Source of the DNA: Salibacterium halotolerans
GTDB lineage: Bacteria > Bacillota > Bacilli > Bacillales > Marinococcaceae
Assembly: GCF_900115625.1 (NCBI RefSeq)
Contig: NZ_FOXD01000022.1
Location: 1 to 51,326 of the forward strand
Direction: 5' to 3'
DNA: 51,326 nt
Each line of letters opens with the position of its first letter. The first letter of the stretch is position 1. Under the pieces are notes generated by a model. The model was given only the letters and a program-made list of their open reading frames with translations. It was not told where the DNA came from and made no database searches. The position numbers and the translations under genes were made by a program. Shown here piece by piece: positions 18,043 to 26,068 of the stretch.

Positions 18043-18083
18043 CAAATCTGCACAGCGGACCGCAGTGGAAGAACGTTAACCCA

Positions 18084-19910
18084 TCACTTTTGCTGCGGCA
18101 GCACCATGCCTTGGTACATCTTGACCGTCAGCCCGTAGTAAAGGAAATACAGCAAAATAAACACGAGCAAGGACACCCATATCCGGTAATACGGCTCGAG
18201 CAGGATGAACGAGAACATGTTCATCCCGATCAGAACATGAGCCAGTCCGAGAACAGCCGGGATCAGGAAGATAACAAACAGTTCACCGGCCACCGAGCGC
18301 TTCAGGAGCCGGCGGGATACACCGATGTTCTGCAGCATCCGGTACCGCGGGATATCACCGGCCGCGCCGGACAGTACTTTGAACATGAGGCAGCTTGCCA
18401 TCATCGCCAGAAACGCCGTACCAAGAAAAAATCCCATGAAAACCGTGCCGGTGGCAAGCGTCTGGTAGTTGTCAAACGTGGCGTATTTGCTGCGTGAATA
18501 GTAGTTTTCTTTTCCCGCTTCTTCCATCTTTTGTTCTTTAATCTTCTCGAGTGCCGCCAATGGATCCAGATAACTCATAAAGTCATCCGATTTTCCGGCA
18601 AAGACGGTTTCTTCTTCCGCATCGATATTTTCATACAGCGCGCGGCTTACAATAAGCGGAGCTTTGGAATAATCACGTGACAATTCTCTCTGCAGAAACC
18701 GCGTCCACTCCGATCCCGGATCTCTGGCTGCTTTCACGTCAGCCAGGGACTCTCTGTCTTCAGGCAGTTCATTTTCCAATGTTTTCACTCCCCCTGATGA
18801 TGTCCGCATCTTAGGAGGCTGACCTTCAAGGTCTTCTTTCAGATAAAACGTGTAATCTTCGTTCTGTTTGTACCGGTACTGCCAGATGCCTGTAAACGTG
18901 ATATCGTCCAGAATCTCTTCTGCTTCCGGACCGGCATTGTGCACGACAGCATCGTAAAACCCGGCCTGTTCTGCAAATACCGGTGCGTTATTTTTGAAAG
19001 CCATTCCGCCGGATATTGCTCCGGCGCCAAGGGCGATCAGCATCGCAGCGGTCGCGAGAAACTTCTTCAGGTTCTGCACCCGGAACGTGAGCTGCGAGAG
19101 GGTGAATGCGCGAACTCCTTTCTCCTTCCACGTCCCTTTTTCTTTCACGGCTTTCAAAAGCACCGGCAGCAGTGATGAAAACAGGAGGTAGGTGCCGAGT
19201 GTCGTCAGGATGGCAGCGGAGAAAATGCCTGTCTCCCTCAACTGTTCCATAAAAATCAACGACAGCCATCCTCCCGTCAGACTGACAATACCGGCAGCCA
19301 TCATGACGATATTCACCTTAGGCCGCGCGGGCATGCGGTCAGAGGTGGTATCCGCGTGAACAAGGTCCAGAACCTGAACTCTGGAGAGTTTGATATGATT
19401 CCATACCGCCGTCACGATAAACAGCACCAGGAAAAACAGCAGCGTGACAACAAGAGACGGAAGGTAAAACGAATGATACCCCTCAAGACCGGCGTCAAGC
19501 TGCCCCATCACCATTCTTGCCGTAATCCAGGACAGTACCGTGCCTGCAGCAATACCTATCACGAGCGCCATCGCTCCAATCAACAGATTCTCCAGAAACA
19601 TCAGCCGCTTCAGATGGGATTTTTTTGCCCCAAGCAGTAAAAACATGCCGTATTCCCGCTGCCGCAAGGAGAGCAGGAAGGTGTTCGTATATAAAAGGTA
19701 GAAAAAGGTGATGACAGCAAGCAGAAACGAACCAACGTGAAAGACAAGCTGCATCGAAGAAATCATGGCATTGTCACTGGTGAACTCGTTATTTAATGCA
19801 AGCGTCTGAAACATATAAAAAATGGCAATCGACATGACCAACCCTGTCAGTAGAATAATATAACTCTTCCGCTTTGACTTCATGCCGTTCCAGGCTAATT
19901 TGACAAGCAA
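18084..19910 (-). CDS. BceB-type ABC transporter permease (FtsX-like)
   Basis: 608 residues with the BceB/YtsD/YxdM layout: ten predicted helices, opening MLVKLAWNGMKSKRKSYIILLT, a QREYGMFLLLGAKKSHLKRLMF coupling region, and a large extracellular domain of about 200 residues (roughly 300-490) between helices 7 and 8. Such transporters confer resistance to lipid II-targeting peptides (bacitracin, lantibiotics) and signal to a BceS-type kinase. It lies 18 bases after its ATPase gene. No BceRS-type two-component genes are adjacent. Confidence 0.88.
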   Translation of the reverse strand: MLVKLAWNGMKSKRKSYIILLTGLVMSIAIFYMFQTLALNNEFTSDNAMISSMQLVFHVGSFLLAVITFFYLLYTNTFLLSLRQREYGMFLLLGAKKSHLKRLMFLENLLIGAMALVIGIAAGTVLSWITARMVMGQLDAGLEGYHSFYLPSLVVTLLFFLVLFIVTAVWNHIKLSRVQVLDLVHADTTSDRMPARPKVNIVMMAAGIVSLTGGWLSLIFMEQLRETGIFSAAILTTLGTYLLFSSLLPVLLKAVKEKGTWKEKGVRAFTLSQLTFRVQNLKKFLATAAMLIALGAGAISGGMAFKNNAPVFAEQAGFYDAVVHNAGPEAEEILDDITFTGIWQYRYKQNEDYTFYLKEDLEGQPPKMRTSSGGVKTLENELPEDRESLADVKAARDPGSEWTRFLQRELSRDYSKAPLIVSRALYENIDAEEETVFAGKSDDFMSYLDPLAALEKIKEQKMEEAGKENYYSRSKYATFDNYQTLATGTVFMGFFLGTAFLAMMASCLMFKVLSGAAGDIPRYRMLQNIGVSRRLLKRSVAGELFVIFLIPAVLGLAHVLIGMNMFSFILLEPYYRIWVSLLVFILLYFLYYGLTVKMYQGMVLPQQK

Positions 19911-19928
19911 TGCGGCCCCCTCCTTTTC

Positions 19929-20690
19929 CTACAGTTTTTTCTTTCCGGCTTCCGCCTGTTCGTCGAGAATTTGTTTAAAAAATTCTTCCCGCGTTCCGTT
20001 CCTCTGCATTTCTTTGTACAAACGACCATCTTCCAGAAATAGAATCCGGCCGCAGTAGCTGGCGCTGAATGCATCGTGTGTGACCATCATAATGGTTACT
20101 CCGTGATTTTCGTTCAAGTGCTGTAATGTCTCCAGCAGCCCCTTGGCATTACCCGAATCAAGCGCCCCGGTCGGCTCATCGGCGAGAATCATACTGGGGT
20201 GGTGAACGAGAGCTCTCGCTGCGGCGGCACGCTGCTTCTGTCCGCCGGAGATCATCGCCGGATATTTCGAGAGGGTATCTTCCATCCCGAGCATCCCGGC
20301 AGCCCTCTGCACTTCTTCGCGCACGCTCCCCCCTTTTTGATTCTGAAGAAAAAGCGGCAGCGCGATATTTTCATAGACCGTCATATTTTCGAGCAGATTG
20401 AAGTCCTGAAAAATGAACCCAAGCCGGCGGGCCCGGAAATCGGTAAGCTCTTTTTCTTTCATGTCTGTCACATTCGTACCGGCAATGGTGATACTGCCGC
20501 TCGTTACCCGGTCCAGCGCGGCAATGGTCTGCAGAAGAGTTGTCTTGCCGGAACCGGAAGCCCCCATCACACCAACGAATTCTCCCTCCCCAATAGAAAA
20601 GGAAACGTTGTCGAGAGCTTGATACGACGCTTCCTTACGGCTTCCATATACTTTATTTACATCTTCCACTTTTACAACGGATGAAGCCAT
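19929..20690 (-). CDS. BceA-type ABC transporter ATP-binding protein
   Basis: 253 residues. Walker A GASGSGKTT, Q-loop FIFQDFNLL, signature ISGGQKQRAAAARAL, Walker B MILADEPTGALD and H-loop VTHDAFSA. It belongs to the MacB/BceA-type family that pairs with the FtsX-like permease downstream. AAAGGAG precedes the start. The promoter region contains a perfect 10-base palindrome. It may protect this strain against its own or foreign lantibiotics, but that is inference. Confidence 0.9.
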   Translation of the reverse strand: MASSVVKVEDVNKVYGSRKEASYQALDNVSFSIGEGEFVGVMGASGSGKTTLLQTIAALDRVTSGSITIAGTNVTDMKEKELTDFRARRLGFIFQDFNLLENMTVYENIALPLFLQNQKGGSVREEVQRAAGMLGMEDTLSKYPAMISGGQKQRAAAARALVHHPSMILADEPTGALDSGNAKGLLETLQHLNENHGVTIMMVTHDAFSASYCGRILFLEDGRLYKEMQRNGTREEFFKQILDEQAEAGKKKL

Positions 20691-20719
20691 GCTTATCTTC
20701 TCCTTTTCTCTTTGTTATC

Positions 20720-20744
20720 TTTGTATTATTTTATATAATACAAA
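20720..20744. promoter_or_regulatory. Palindromic operator candidate before bceAB-like genes
   Basis: TTTGTATTAT-TTTAT-ATAATACAAA, a perfect 10-base inverted repeat with 5-base spacer, 30 bases upstream of the ATPase start. On the minus strand it contains TATA-rich sequence able to serve as a -10, so a bound repressor would block the promoter. The cognate regulator is not identified. Confidence 0.55.
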
Positions 20745-20783
20745 TAGTGTAGTAAACCTTTTTTCTGTTTTATTCACGTAACG

Positions 20784-20797
20784 ATGTGTTTTTTTCA
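20784..20797. promoter_or_regulatory. Copy of 14-base motif before the RpiR-type gene
   Basis: ATGTGTTTTTTTCA, identical to 18029-18042 upstream of the GH4 gene, about 50 bases before the regulator start. It suggests autoregulation and control of the GH4 gene by the same protein. The left half of the GH4 palindrome is not conserved here. Confidence 0.4.
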
Positions 20798-20847
20798 TGA
20801 CTGTGATATGATACGTGTAGAACAGAACATGGAGGATAAGATAACAC

Positions 20848-21585
20848 ATGTTTACCAATGAAGAGATTGCCTCCCTCAATGAACTGGAAACGTCGCTGTA
20901 TCAATACATTATGAAAAACATGGAGAAAACCGCCTATATGCGGATCCGGGAACTGGCGGAAGCCACTCATGTCTCCACGACAACGATCCTGCGGTTCTGC
21001 CGCAAAAACGGATGCGAAGGCTTCTCCGAATTCAAGGTGAAGCTCAAGATGCACCTGGAGAACCGGGAATCCACCGTTGTGAAAGACTCCCGCCATGCGG
21101 TGAGCGAATTTTTCGAACGGACGCTTGCTGGCAATATGGATGACAACATTCAGAAAGCGGCGGACATTATCCAGCCCGCCGATCACGTATTATTTATCGG
21201 TATCGGCAGTTCCGGCATTCTAGCGGAATACGGGGCACGGTATTTTTCCAGCCTGGGTACGTTTTCAGTGTACATCAAAGACCCCTACTACCCGATACAC
21301 ACTCATGTGCTGGAACGAAGCGTCATCATTGCTTTGTCCGTTTCCGGGGAAAATCGTTATACGACCACCCACATTCATCAGTTAAAAGAAAAAGGCAGCA
21401 CCGTTATCGCCATTACCAATACAAAACATTCCACCATTGCCTCGATGGCCGACCTTACGATTCCTTATTACGTCACAGAAGAAGCTCATCAAGGATCCAA
21501 CATTACCACCCAGATTCCGGTCATCTACTTACTCGAAACGATAGCGCGCGAAGTGTATAAGAAAAATCAGGCGCACGACGTTTGA
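20848..21585 (+). CDS. MurR/RpiR family transcriptional regulator
   Basis: 245 residues. N-terminal RpiR helix-turn-helix domain (about 1-77: AEATHVSTTTILRFCRKNGCEGFSEF) and C-terminal SIS sugar-isomerase fold (about 105-230: VLFIGIGSSGILAEYGARYF, IIALSVSGENRYTT), which binds a phosphosugar. This family commonly controls phospho-beta-glucoside genes. A shared upstream motif links it to the GH4 gene. GGAGG lies upstream of ATG with a rather long spacing of 12 bases. Confidence 0.87.
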   Translation: MFTNEEIASLNELETSLYQYIMKNMEKTAYMRIRELAEATHVSTTTILRFCRKNGCEGFSEFKVKLKMHLENRESTVVKDSRHAVSEFFERTLAGNMDDNIQKAADIIQPADHVLFIGIGSSGILAEYGARYFSSLGTFSVYIKDPYYPIHTHVLERSVIIALSVSGENRYTTTHIHQLKEKGSTVIAITNTKHSTIASMADLTIPYYVTEEAHQGSNITTQIPVIYLLETIAREVYKKNQAHDV

Positions 21586-21717
21586 ATGACAGCGGATACG
21601 GGAATTTCATCAACAGGATTCAAGACAAAAAAGCTTGGGTTTTACTAAAAAGGGCAGGGGCGCCTCACCTTCTTTTAAAAATCAGCGTTTGAAATAGATA
21701 CGAAGCGGCGGAAAAAA

Positions 21718-21802
21718 CGGGTATTTATGCTCTTTTTCGTTTCCACACCTGCGAGGCTTTTGGATATCCTGCAGGTGCAAAAGAGCCGCAACGTAAATGT
21801 AT
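21718..21802 (+). ncRNA. Folded leader or small RNA upstream of the spore hydrolase gene
   Basis: On the plus strand the segment folds as nested stems: GCTCTTTT (21729-21736) with AAAAGAGC, and inside it CACCTGC with GCAGGTG, enclosing AGG / CCT. Outside, CGGGTA (21718-21723) can pair with TACCCG (21802-21807), which is also the 5' arm of the strong terminator that follows. That is a possible antiterminator arrangement, or simply a structured small RNA. No known riboswitch consensus was recognised. The rest of the 315-base gap 21586-21900 shows no gene. Confidence 0.4.
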
Positions 21803-21844
21803 ACCCGCTTTGGCACCATGTGCCAGAGCGGGTTATTTTTTTTT
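21803..21844 (+). terminator. Strong terminator upstream of the spore hydrolase gene
   Basis: ACCCGCTTTGGCAC-CAT-GTGCCAGAGCGGGT, 14 base pairs with one mismatch, then nine consecutive T. It lies 218 bases past the RpiR-type stop and 57 bases before the next start. Confidence 0.88.
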
Positions 21845-21900
21845 GAAACAAGAATAAGATGAATACAAGGAAAGTGATTTCGTGAAAGGAGGTTTGTGCC

Positions 21901-23190
21901 ATGCAGATTCATGTAGTCCAGCCCGGTGAATCGTTATGGGGCATCGGACAGATGTATAATGTCCCTTATGAAACCATCAGAGATGCCAATCAAATCCCGG
22001 AAGCCTCCCGTCTGGTTGTCGGTCAGACGCTTGTCATTCCTTTTGAAGGCCGGCTGCACTGGGTCATGCCCGGTGAGAGTGTATGGGAGATCAGCCAGCG
22101 GTATGGGGTGCCGTTCGATTTTATTCTGCGTCTGAACAATCTGCCTTTATCTGCTGTACTTCCGGTCGGTTTTCCGCTGTACATTGACCGCCCTGTTCCG
22201 ATGAAGCCGGTGGTGGACGTCGGTGCTTACCTGAACCCGAACATTACAGGAGATGAATCAACGGACGTTGTGAATGAAGTCGGCGAGTACCTCACCTACC
22301 TGCAGCTGTTCAGCTATCAGATGAACCGCGATGGCACACTGACTTCGATGGACGACCAGGCTATTATTAATACGGCGTACGAAAACAGGGTTGTCCCCTT
22401 AATGGTTATCACCAATATTGAAGACGGCGCGTTCAGCACGGAGCTTGCCGCAGCAGTACTGCAGAATGAAGAGCGGCGGAACCGGATGCTCGATGAGGCG
22501 CTCGCGATTATGCAGGAAAAGGGATTCCTCGGCATTGATTTTGACCTTGAATATGTAGGAGCGGAGAACAGAGAAGCGTATAACGAGTTGATGCGCGAAG
22601 CCCGCGCGCGGCTGGACGAATACGGGTATCTGCTCTCCAGTGCGCTTGCGCCGAAAGTGGAGCCCGGCATGACCGGTGATTTATACGAAGGACACGATTA
22701 CGCCGTACACGGGGAACTGGCTGATTTTGTTTTTCTCATGACATACGAATGGGGATATTCCGGCGGGCCTCCACAAGCTGTTGCACCGGTGGATCAGGTG
22801 CAGCGCGTGATTGAGTACGCCCTCACCCTCATGCCGGCGGATAAAATCATGCTCGGCATGCCGCTCTACGGCTATGACTGGACCCTTCCGTTTGTGCAGG
22901 GGGAAACGCAGGCCGAAGCAATCGACCACCAGCAGGCACTGCAGCTCGCGCTTGAGTATAATGCAGCCATTTCCTTTGACGAAACGGCGCAGTCCCCGTA
23001 TTTCACTTATTACGACGAGACAGGCGCGCAGCATGAAGTCTGGTTTGAAGATGCACGCACCGTACAGGCGAAATTCAATATGATCAAAGAAAACGGGCTG
23101 CGCGGCATGTTTTACTGGGTGCTCGGCTGGGACTTTCCACAGAACTGGCTGTTGATTGAAGAAAATTTCACGGTGAATAAACGGTTGTAA
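21901..23190 (+). CDS. yaaH: Spore cortex-lytic N-acetylglucosaminidase, YaaH/SleL-like
   Basis: 429 residues: two N-terminal LysM domains (about 2-48 and 51-96; HVVQPGESLWGIGQMYNVPY, HWVMPGESVWEISQRYGVPF) and a GH18 domain with the catalytic DxDxE in GFLGIDFDLEYV and the end strand GMFYWVLGWDF. Length and order match Bacillus YaaH/SleL, a spore enzyme acting on cortex fragments during germination. No signal peptide, as expected for spore assembly from the mother cell. The start has AAAGGAGG. It is preceded by a structured leader and terminator. Confidence 0.92.
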   Translation: MQIHVVQPGESLWGIGQMYNVPYETIRDANQIPEASRLVVGQTLVIPFEGRLHWVMPGESVWEISQRYGVPFDFILRLNNLPLSAVLPVGFPLYIDRPVPMKPVVDVGAYLNPNITGDESTDVVNEVGEYLTYLQLFSYQMNRDGTLTSMDDQAIINTAYENRVVPLMVITNIEDGAFSTELAAAVLQNEERRNRMLDEALAIMQEKGFLGIDFDLEYVGAENREAYNELMREARARLDEYGYLLSSALAPKVEPGMTGDLYEGHDYAVHGELADFVFLMTYEWGYSGGPPQAVAPVDQVQRVIEYALTLMPADKIMLGMPLYGYDWTLPFVQGETQAEAIDHQQALQLALEYNAAISFDETAQSPYFTYYDETGAQHEVWFEDARTVQAKFNMIKENGLRGMFYWVLGWDFPQNWLLIEENFTVNKRL

Positions 23191-23218
23191 TTATACTGCC
23201 AGCGCGGGCAGTGAGATG

Positions 23219-23362
23219 ATAGACAGTTTGAATCGAAGAGTGTCCGTTATATCTGTTTTATAGACATTTTTCATACCTTTTTGTCCGGTAACATAAAGTT
23301 ATAGACACTTTCGGCTCTCTGTGCACTGATTTTGTCCCGTATCCGCAGATTATGGACAGTTT
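23219..23362. repeat. Tandem array of ~41-51-base palindromic units (TTTGTCC ... ATAGACA)
   Basis: ATAGACAGTTT, ATAGACATTTT, ATAGACACTTT and ATGGACAGTTT begin at 23219, 23260, 23301 and 23352 (steps 41, 41, 51). Between them GTGTCCGTTAT, TTGTCCGGTAA and TTGTCCCGTAT begin at 23240, 23281 and 23332. TGTCC and GGACA/AGACA face each other, as in the array at 16288-16490. It fills the gap between the spore hydrolase gene and the next terminator. Confidence 0.75.
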
Positions 23363-23380
23363 CATCCTGAAAATGACCAT

Positions 23381-23427
23381 AAAAACAGCCCCGGTCTGCT
23401 GTCATCCAGCCAGTCCGGGGCACTTTT
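23381..23427 (-). terminator. Terminator of Nfu-N gene
   Basis: GCCCCGG / CCGGGGC stem around a 20-base loop, followed on the minus strand by a short T run. It may also stop plus-strand transcripts from the spore hydrolase gene. Confidence 0.65.
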
Positions 23428-23433
23428 ACGATC

Positions 23434-23694
23434 TTATTCCGCTTCGGCAAAAACCTGTTCCACTTTCGGGGTCAGGTCATCCCAGTCGGCATCCATCGTT
23501 TTATTCACTGTAACAAAATCGTTGACACCGAAAATATTGTCTACGCCGTCCAGCTCCAGCAGTGCCTGAGCCAGCTCGTGATCGGTGCTGTCTCCTTTTT
23601 TCAGGGAAGTGCTCTTTTCAAACAGATTCCGGTCCGCGGTAAACTTCATCGCATTCGGATTCGGCGTTGGTTCCGCCTGTACATTAATAGCCAT
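23434..23694 (-). CDS. Nfu/NifU N-terminal domain protein
   Basis: 86 residues consisting of only the Nfu N-terminal domain: the signature EPTPNPNAMKF near the start, then LALLELDGVDNIFGVNDFVTVNK-like features. The C-terminal CxxC iron-sulfur scaffold domain is absent, as in many Bacillaceae stand-alone forms. Possibly an accessory to iron-sulfur cluster carriage; role not established. AAAGGAG precedes the start. Confidence 0.85.
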   Translation of the reverse strand: MAINVQAEPTPNPNAMKFTADRNLFEKSTSLKKGDSTDHELAQALLELDGVDNIFGVNDFVTVNKTMDADWDDLTPKVEQVFAEAE

Positions 23695-23900
23695 TGTGGT
23701 CTCCTTTCGATTACACGCTTACAATCATGCAGATCTTTTTCTTATCATAACACTTTTTATAATGAATATTAAATAAGATTCATCTTTTTCGTGAAGACAG
23801 TGTCAGATAAGAGATCGTGGTTTTTGGGGTGAACGGCTGGGTAAACTATTAGTATAATGGAATAACATAGAAATGATGACAGCCGCAAAGGAGCCCTGCA

Positions 23901-24857
23901 ATGATTTTACGATTTGGTTATGTATCCCATGCGTTATCGCTCTGGAACGCCTCTCCTGCCGGAACGATGACGTACAAAAACTGGTCCGCCATGGAAGAAC
24001 CGGACCGGACGGAGAAACTGCACCGCATCACCCGCGGCAATCTTGAGAATACTATCCGGGCACTTCATTTCAATATCGCCCACCGTATTCCGCTGTACCG
24101 GTTTTCTTCCGCTCTCGTGCCGCTTGCAACGCATCCGGAAGTGGACTGGGACTATATCACGCCGTTCAGAGATCTTTACGCGGAAATCGGCCGGCTCGTG
24201 AAGACCCACCAGCTCCGTACCAGCTTTCATCCCAACCAGTTCACGTTGTTCACAAGTGATAAAGATCAGGTAACCGATAATGCCGTCACCGACATGAACT
24301 ATCACTATCACGTGCTTGAAGCGATGGGGCTGGCGGACGAAGCGTATATTAACCTTCATATCGGCGGAGCCTACGGTCATAAAAAGACCGCGGTCGAGCG
24401 TTTCCATGAAAATATCAAGAAGCTCTCCCCCGTCGTGAAAGAACAAATGACGCTTGAAAATGATGATAAAACCTATACCGCCTCCGAAGTACTGGATATC
24501 TGTGAAGCCCAGGACATTCCGATGATGTTTGATTATCATCACTTCGAGGCCAACAAAACGATGGAAGAATCCCTCCATGACATCCTCCCGCGTTTTTTCG
24601 CGACGTGGAACAGCCAAAACGTTCCGCCGAAAATTCATCTATCTTCACCAAGGTCGGACGAAGAGTTTCGGAGTCATGCGGATTTCGTCGACCCCTCGTT
24701 TGTTCAGCCGTTTCTGCAGGCGCTGAAACGGTGCGGGCGGGACGTGGATGTCATGATTGAAGCCAAAGAAAAAGACCGGGCCATGCTGCAGCTTGTGGAG
24801 GATTTAACATCTATCCGCGGCGTCAAACGGATCAATGAGGGGACCCTGGAATGGTGA
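23901..24857 (+). CDS. uvsE: UV DNA damage endonuclease
   Basis: 318 residues, TIM-barrel UVDE family. It nicks DNA 5' of UV photoproducts and starts an alternative excision repair. Family blocks: RFGYVSHALSLWNASPAGTMTYK, RTSFHPNQFTLF, NLHIGGAYGHKKTAVERF, LENDDKTYTASEVL, MMFDYHHFEAN, KIHLSSPRS and DVMIEAKEKD; these contain the His, Glu and Asp metal ligands. Length agrees with bacterial UvsE (about 320). AAAGGAG is seven bases before ATG. Probably also relevant to spore DNA. Confidence 0.93.
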   Translation: MILRFGYVSHALSLWNASPAGTMTYKNWSAMEEPDRTEKLHRITRGNLENTIRALHFNIAHRIPLYRFSSALVPLATHPEVDWDYITPFRDLYAEIGRLVKTHQLRTSFHPNQFTLFTSDKDQVTDNAVTDMNYHYHVLEAMGLADEAYINLHIGGAYGHKKTAVERFHENIKKLSPVVKEQMTLENDDKTYTASEVLDICEAQDIPMMFDYHHFEANKTMEESLHDILPRFFATWNSQNVPPKIHLSSPRSDEEFRSHADFVDPSFVQPFLQALKRCGRDVDVMIEAKEKDRAMLQLVEDLTSIRGVKRINEGTLEW

Positions 24858-24866
24858 CTTCCGCGT

Positions 24867-25415
24867 TTATTCCCCTCTTTTCCATTCTTCCTGCAGCATG
24901 CTGTAGACAATGACGTCGAGGTAAGAACCGTTTACCCGTTCTGCTCCCCGGAGGCGTCCTTCCTCCTGAAACCCAAGACGTCCGGGAACAGCGCGGCTTT
25001 TCTCATTAGCTAGGGCTGCTTTGATTTCAACCCGGTGCAGATCCAGCTCATCGAACGCATGCGCCAGTAATGCCCGGCAGGATGTCGTGACCAGGCCGCG
25101 TTTTTCAAAAGGCGGAGCAATCCAGTAACCAATGCTTGCCGCCCGGTTAACCTCATCGATATAATGAAAACCAATAACCCCGGCCAACTCACCATGATGC
25201 CAAATCCCTGCCTGCCAGCCGTTTCCGTCCGCAAACTGCTGCATCACCGACCCGATAAAGGCTTTTGTGTCGACAGGTGTTGTCGTATGTTCCACCCAGG
25301 GCAGCCATTTTTTCAACTCTTCAGCATATTTCCGAGTCAGAGAAAACAATGCCTCGGTATCGTTCCTATCGAGCATTTTCAACGTGGTGCTTTCATTCAC
25401 CTGGTATAAAAACAT
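24867..25415 (-). CDS. RimJ/RimL-like GNAT acetyltransferase
   Basis: 182 residues; YdaF/RimL-type N-acetyltransferase. Visible: LFSLTRKYAEELKKWLPWVEHT, GVIGFHYIDEVNRAASIGYWIAPPF, and LHRVEIKAALANEKSRAVPGRLGFQEEGRLRGAE with the acetyl-CoA loop. The family acetylates protein N-termini or small amines; the substrate is unknown. Convergent with uvsE, 9 bases apart. Confidence 0.86.
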   Translation of the reverse strand: MFLYQVNESTTLKMLDRNDTEALFSLTRKYAEELKKWLPWVEHTTTPVDTKAFIGSVMQQFADGNGWQAGIWHHGELAGVIGFHYIDEVNRAASIGYWIAPPFEKRGLVTTSCRALLAHAFDELDLHRVEIKAALANEKSRAVPGRLGFQEEGRLRGAERVNGSYLDVIVYSMLQEEWKRGE

Positions 25416-25513
25416 TCACCCATTCCTCCTCCATTTTTTTCACGATCATATCACAGCGCACTGGTTTCTTACACCGCCTCCGGTATATATGTTACATTGA
25501 ATAAACACAGGAC

Positions 25514-25921
25514 GTGGAAGGTTGTGACGAACTAGTGAATGATATGGCAAGAGAAATGATTGTACGTGAAGTCGTTGGTGAAATATATGATGCGTTCCCG
25601 AATCTTCTGGAGGACCTCGAAGAGCATGAAAGTGAGCAGGAACTGGAGCGGCTGCAGCAGGAAAATGCGTATCATCTCGATAACCTCGAAACAACATATG
25701 AGATGGATAATATTGAATTCTTCCTGAACTACACCGAGTGGCTTGATAATGTCCTCACCAGCCGCAACGTGGACCGCTACATGATTATCGATAATTTTGA
25801 ACGGCTCCAACGCCTCATCCCGGGCAATGTGGAAGAGGAAGAAGAAGGAGCTTACGTGATGTATCTGGAGTCTGCCATCGACCTGCTGAAAGAACGCCAG
25901 GATCAGGAAAACGCGACATAA
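25514..25921 (+). CDS. Acidic, helical hypothetical protein
   Basis: Up to 135 residues from GTG 25514; starts at GTG 25535 or ATG 25544 are also possible, the last being preceded at some distance by GGAAGG. Very acidic and probably all-helical (NLLEDLEEHESEQELERLQQ), with a central FFLNYTEWLDNVLTSRNVDRYM region and an acidic end. No family recognised. It has its own terminator. Real coding is supported by length, composition and placement, not homology. Confidence 0.6.
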   Translation: MEGCDELVNDMAREMIVREVVGEIYDAFPNLLEDLEEHESEQELERLQQENAYHLDNLETTYEMDNIEFFLNYTEWLDNVLTSRNVDRYMIIDNFERLQRLIPGNVEEEEEGAYVMYLESAIDLLKERQDQENAT

Positions 25922-25980
25922 TCCGTTGTCATATAAACATTCGGCAGAAAGTACAGGCAAAAAGCAGCATCGTAAAACGT

Positions 25981-26022
25981 AAAAAAGACGGAGCAGGGAT
26001 TTCCTCCTGCTTCGTCTTTTTT
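25981..26022. terminator. Bidirectional terminator
   Basis: AAAAAAGACGGAGCAGG / CCTGCTTCGTCTTTTTT stem with A-run and T-run on both sides. It serves the acidic hypothetical gene (plus) and the SLH gene (minus). Confidence 0.85.
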
Positions 26023-26068
26023 GTTTTTCTAATCTTGGAAGGGTTGTTCCACTGTATTCTTGGCTTAT

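Noticed and set aside
21675-21912. Minus-strand open frames of about 75 codons in the gap before the spore hydrolase gene
   Set aside because: They cover the terminator and structured leader; no ribosome binding site, and composition is not protein-like.
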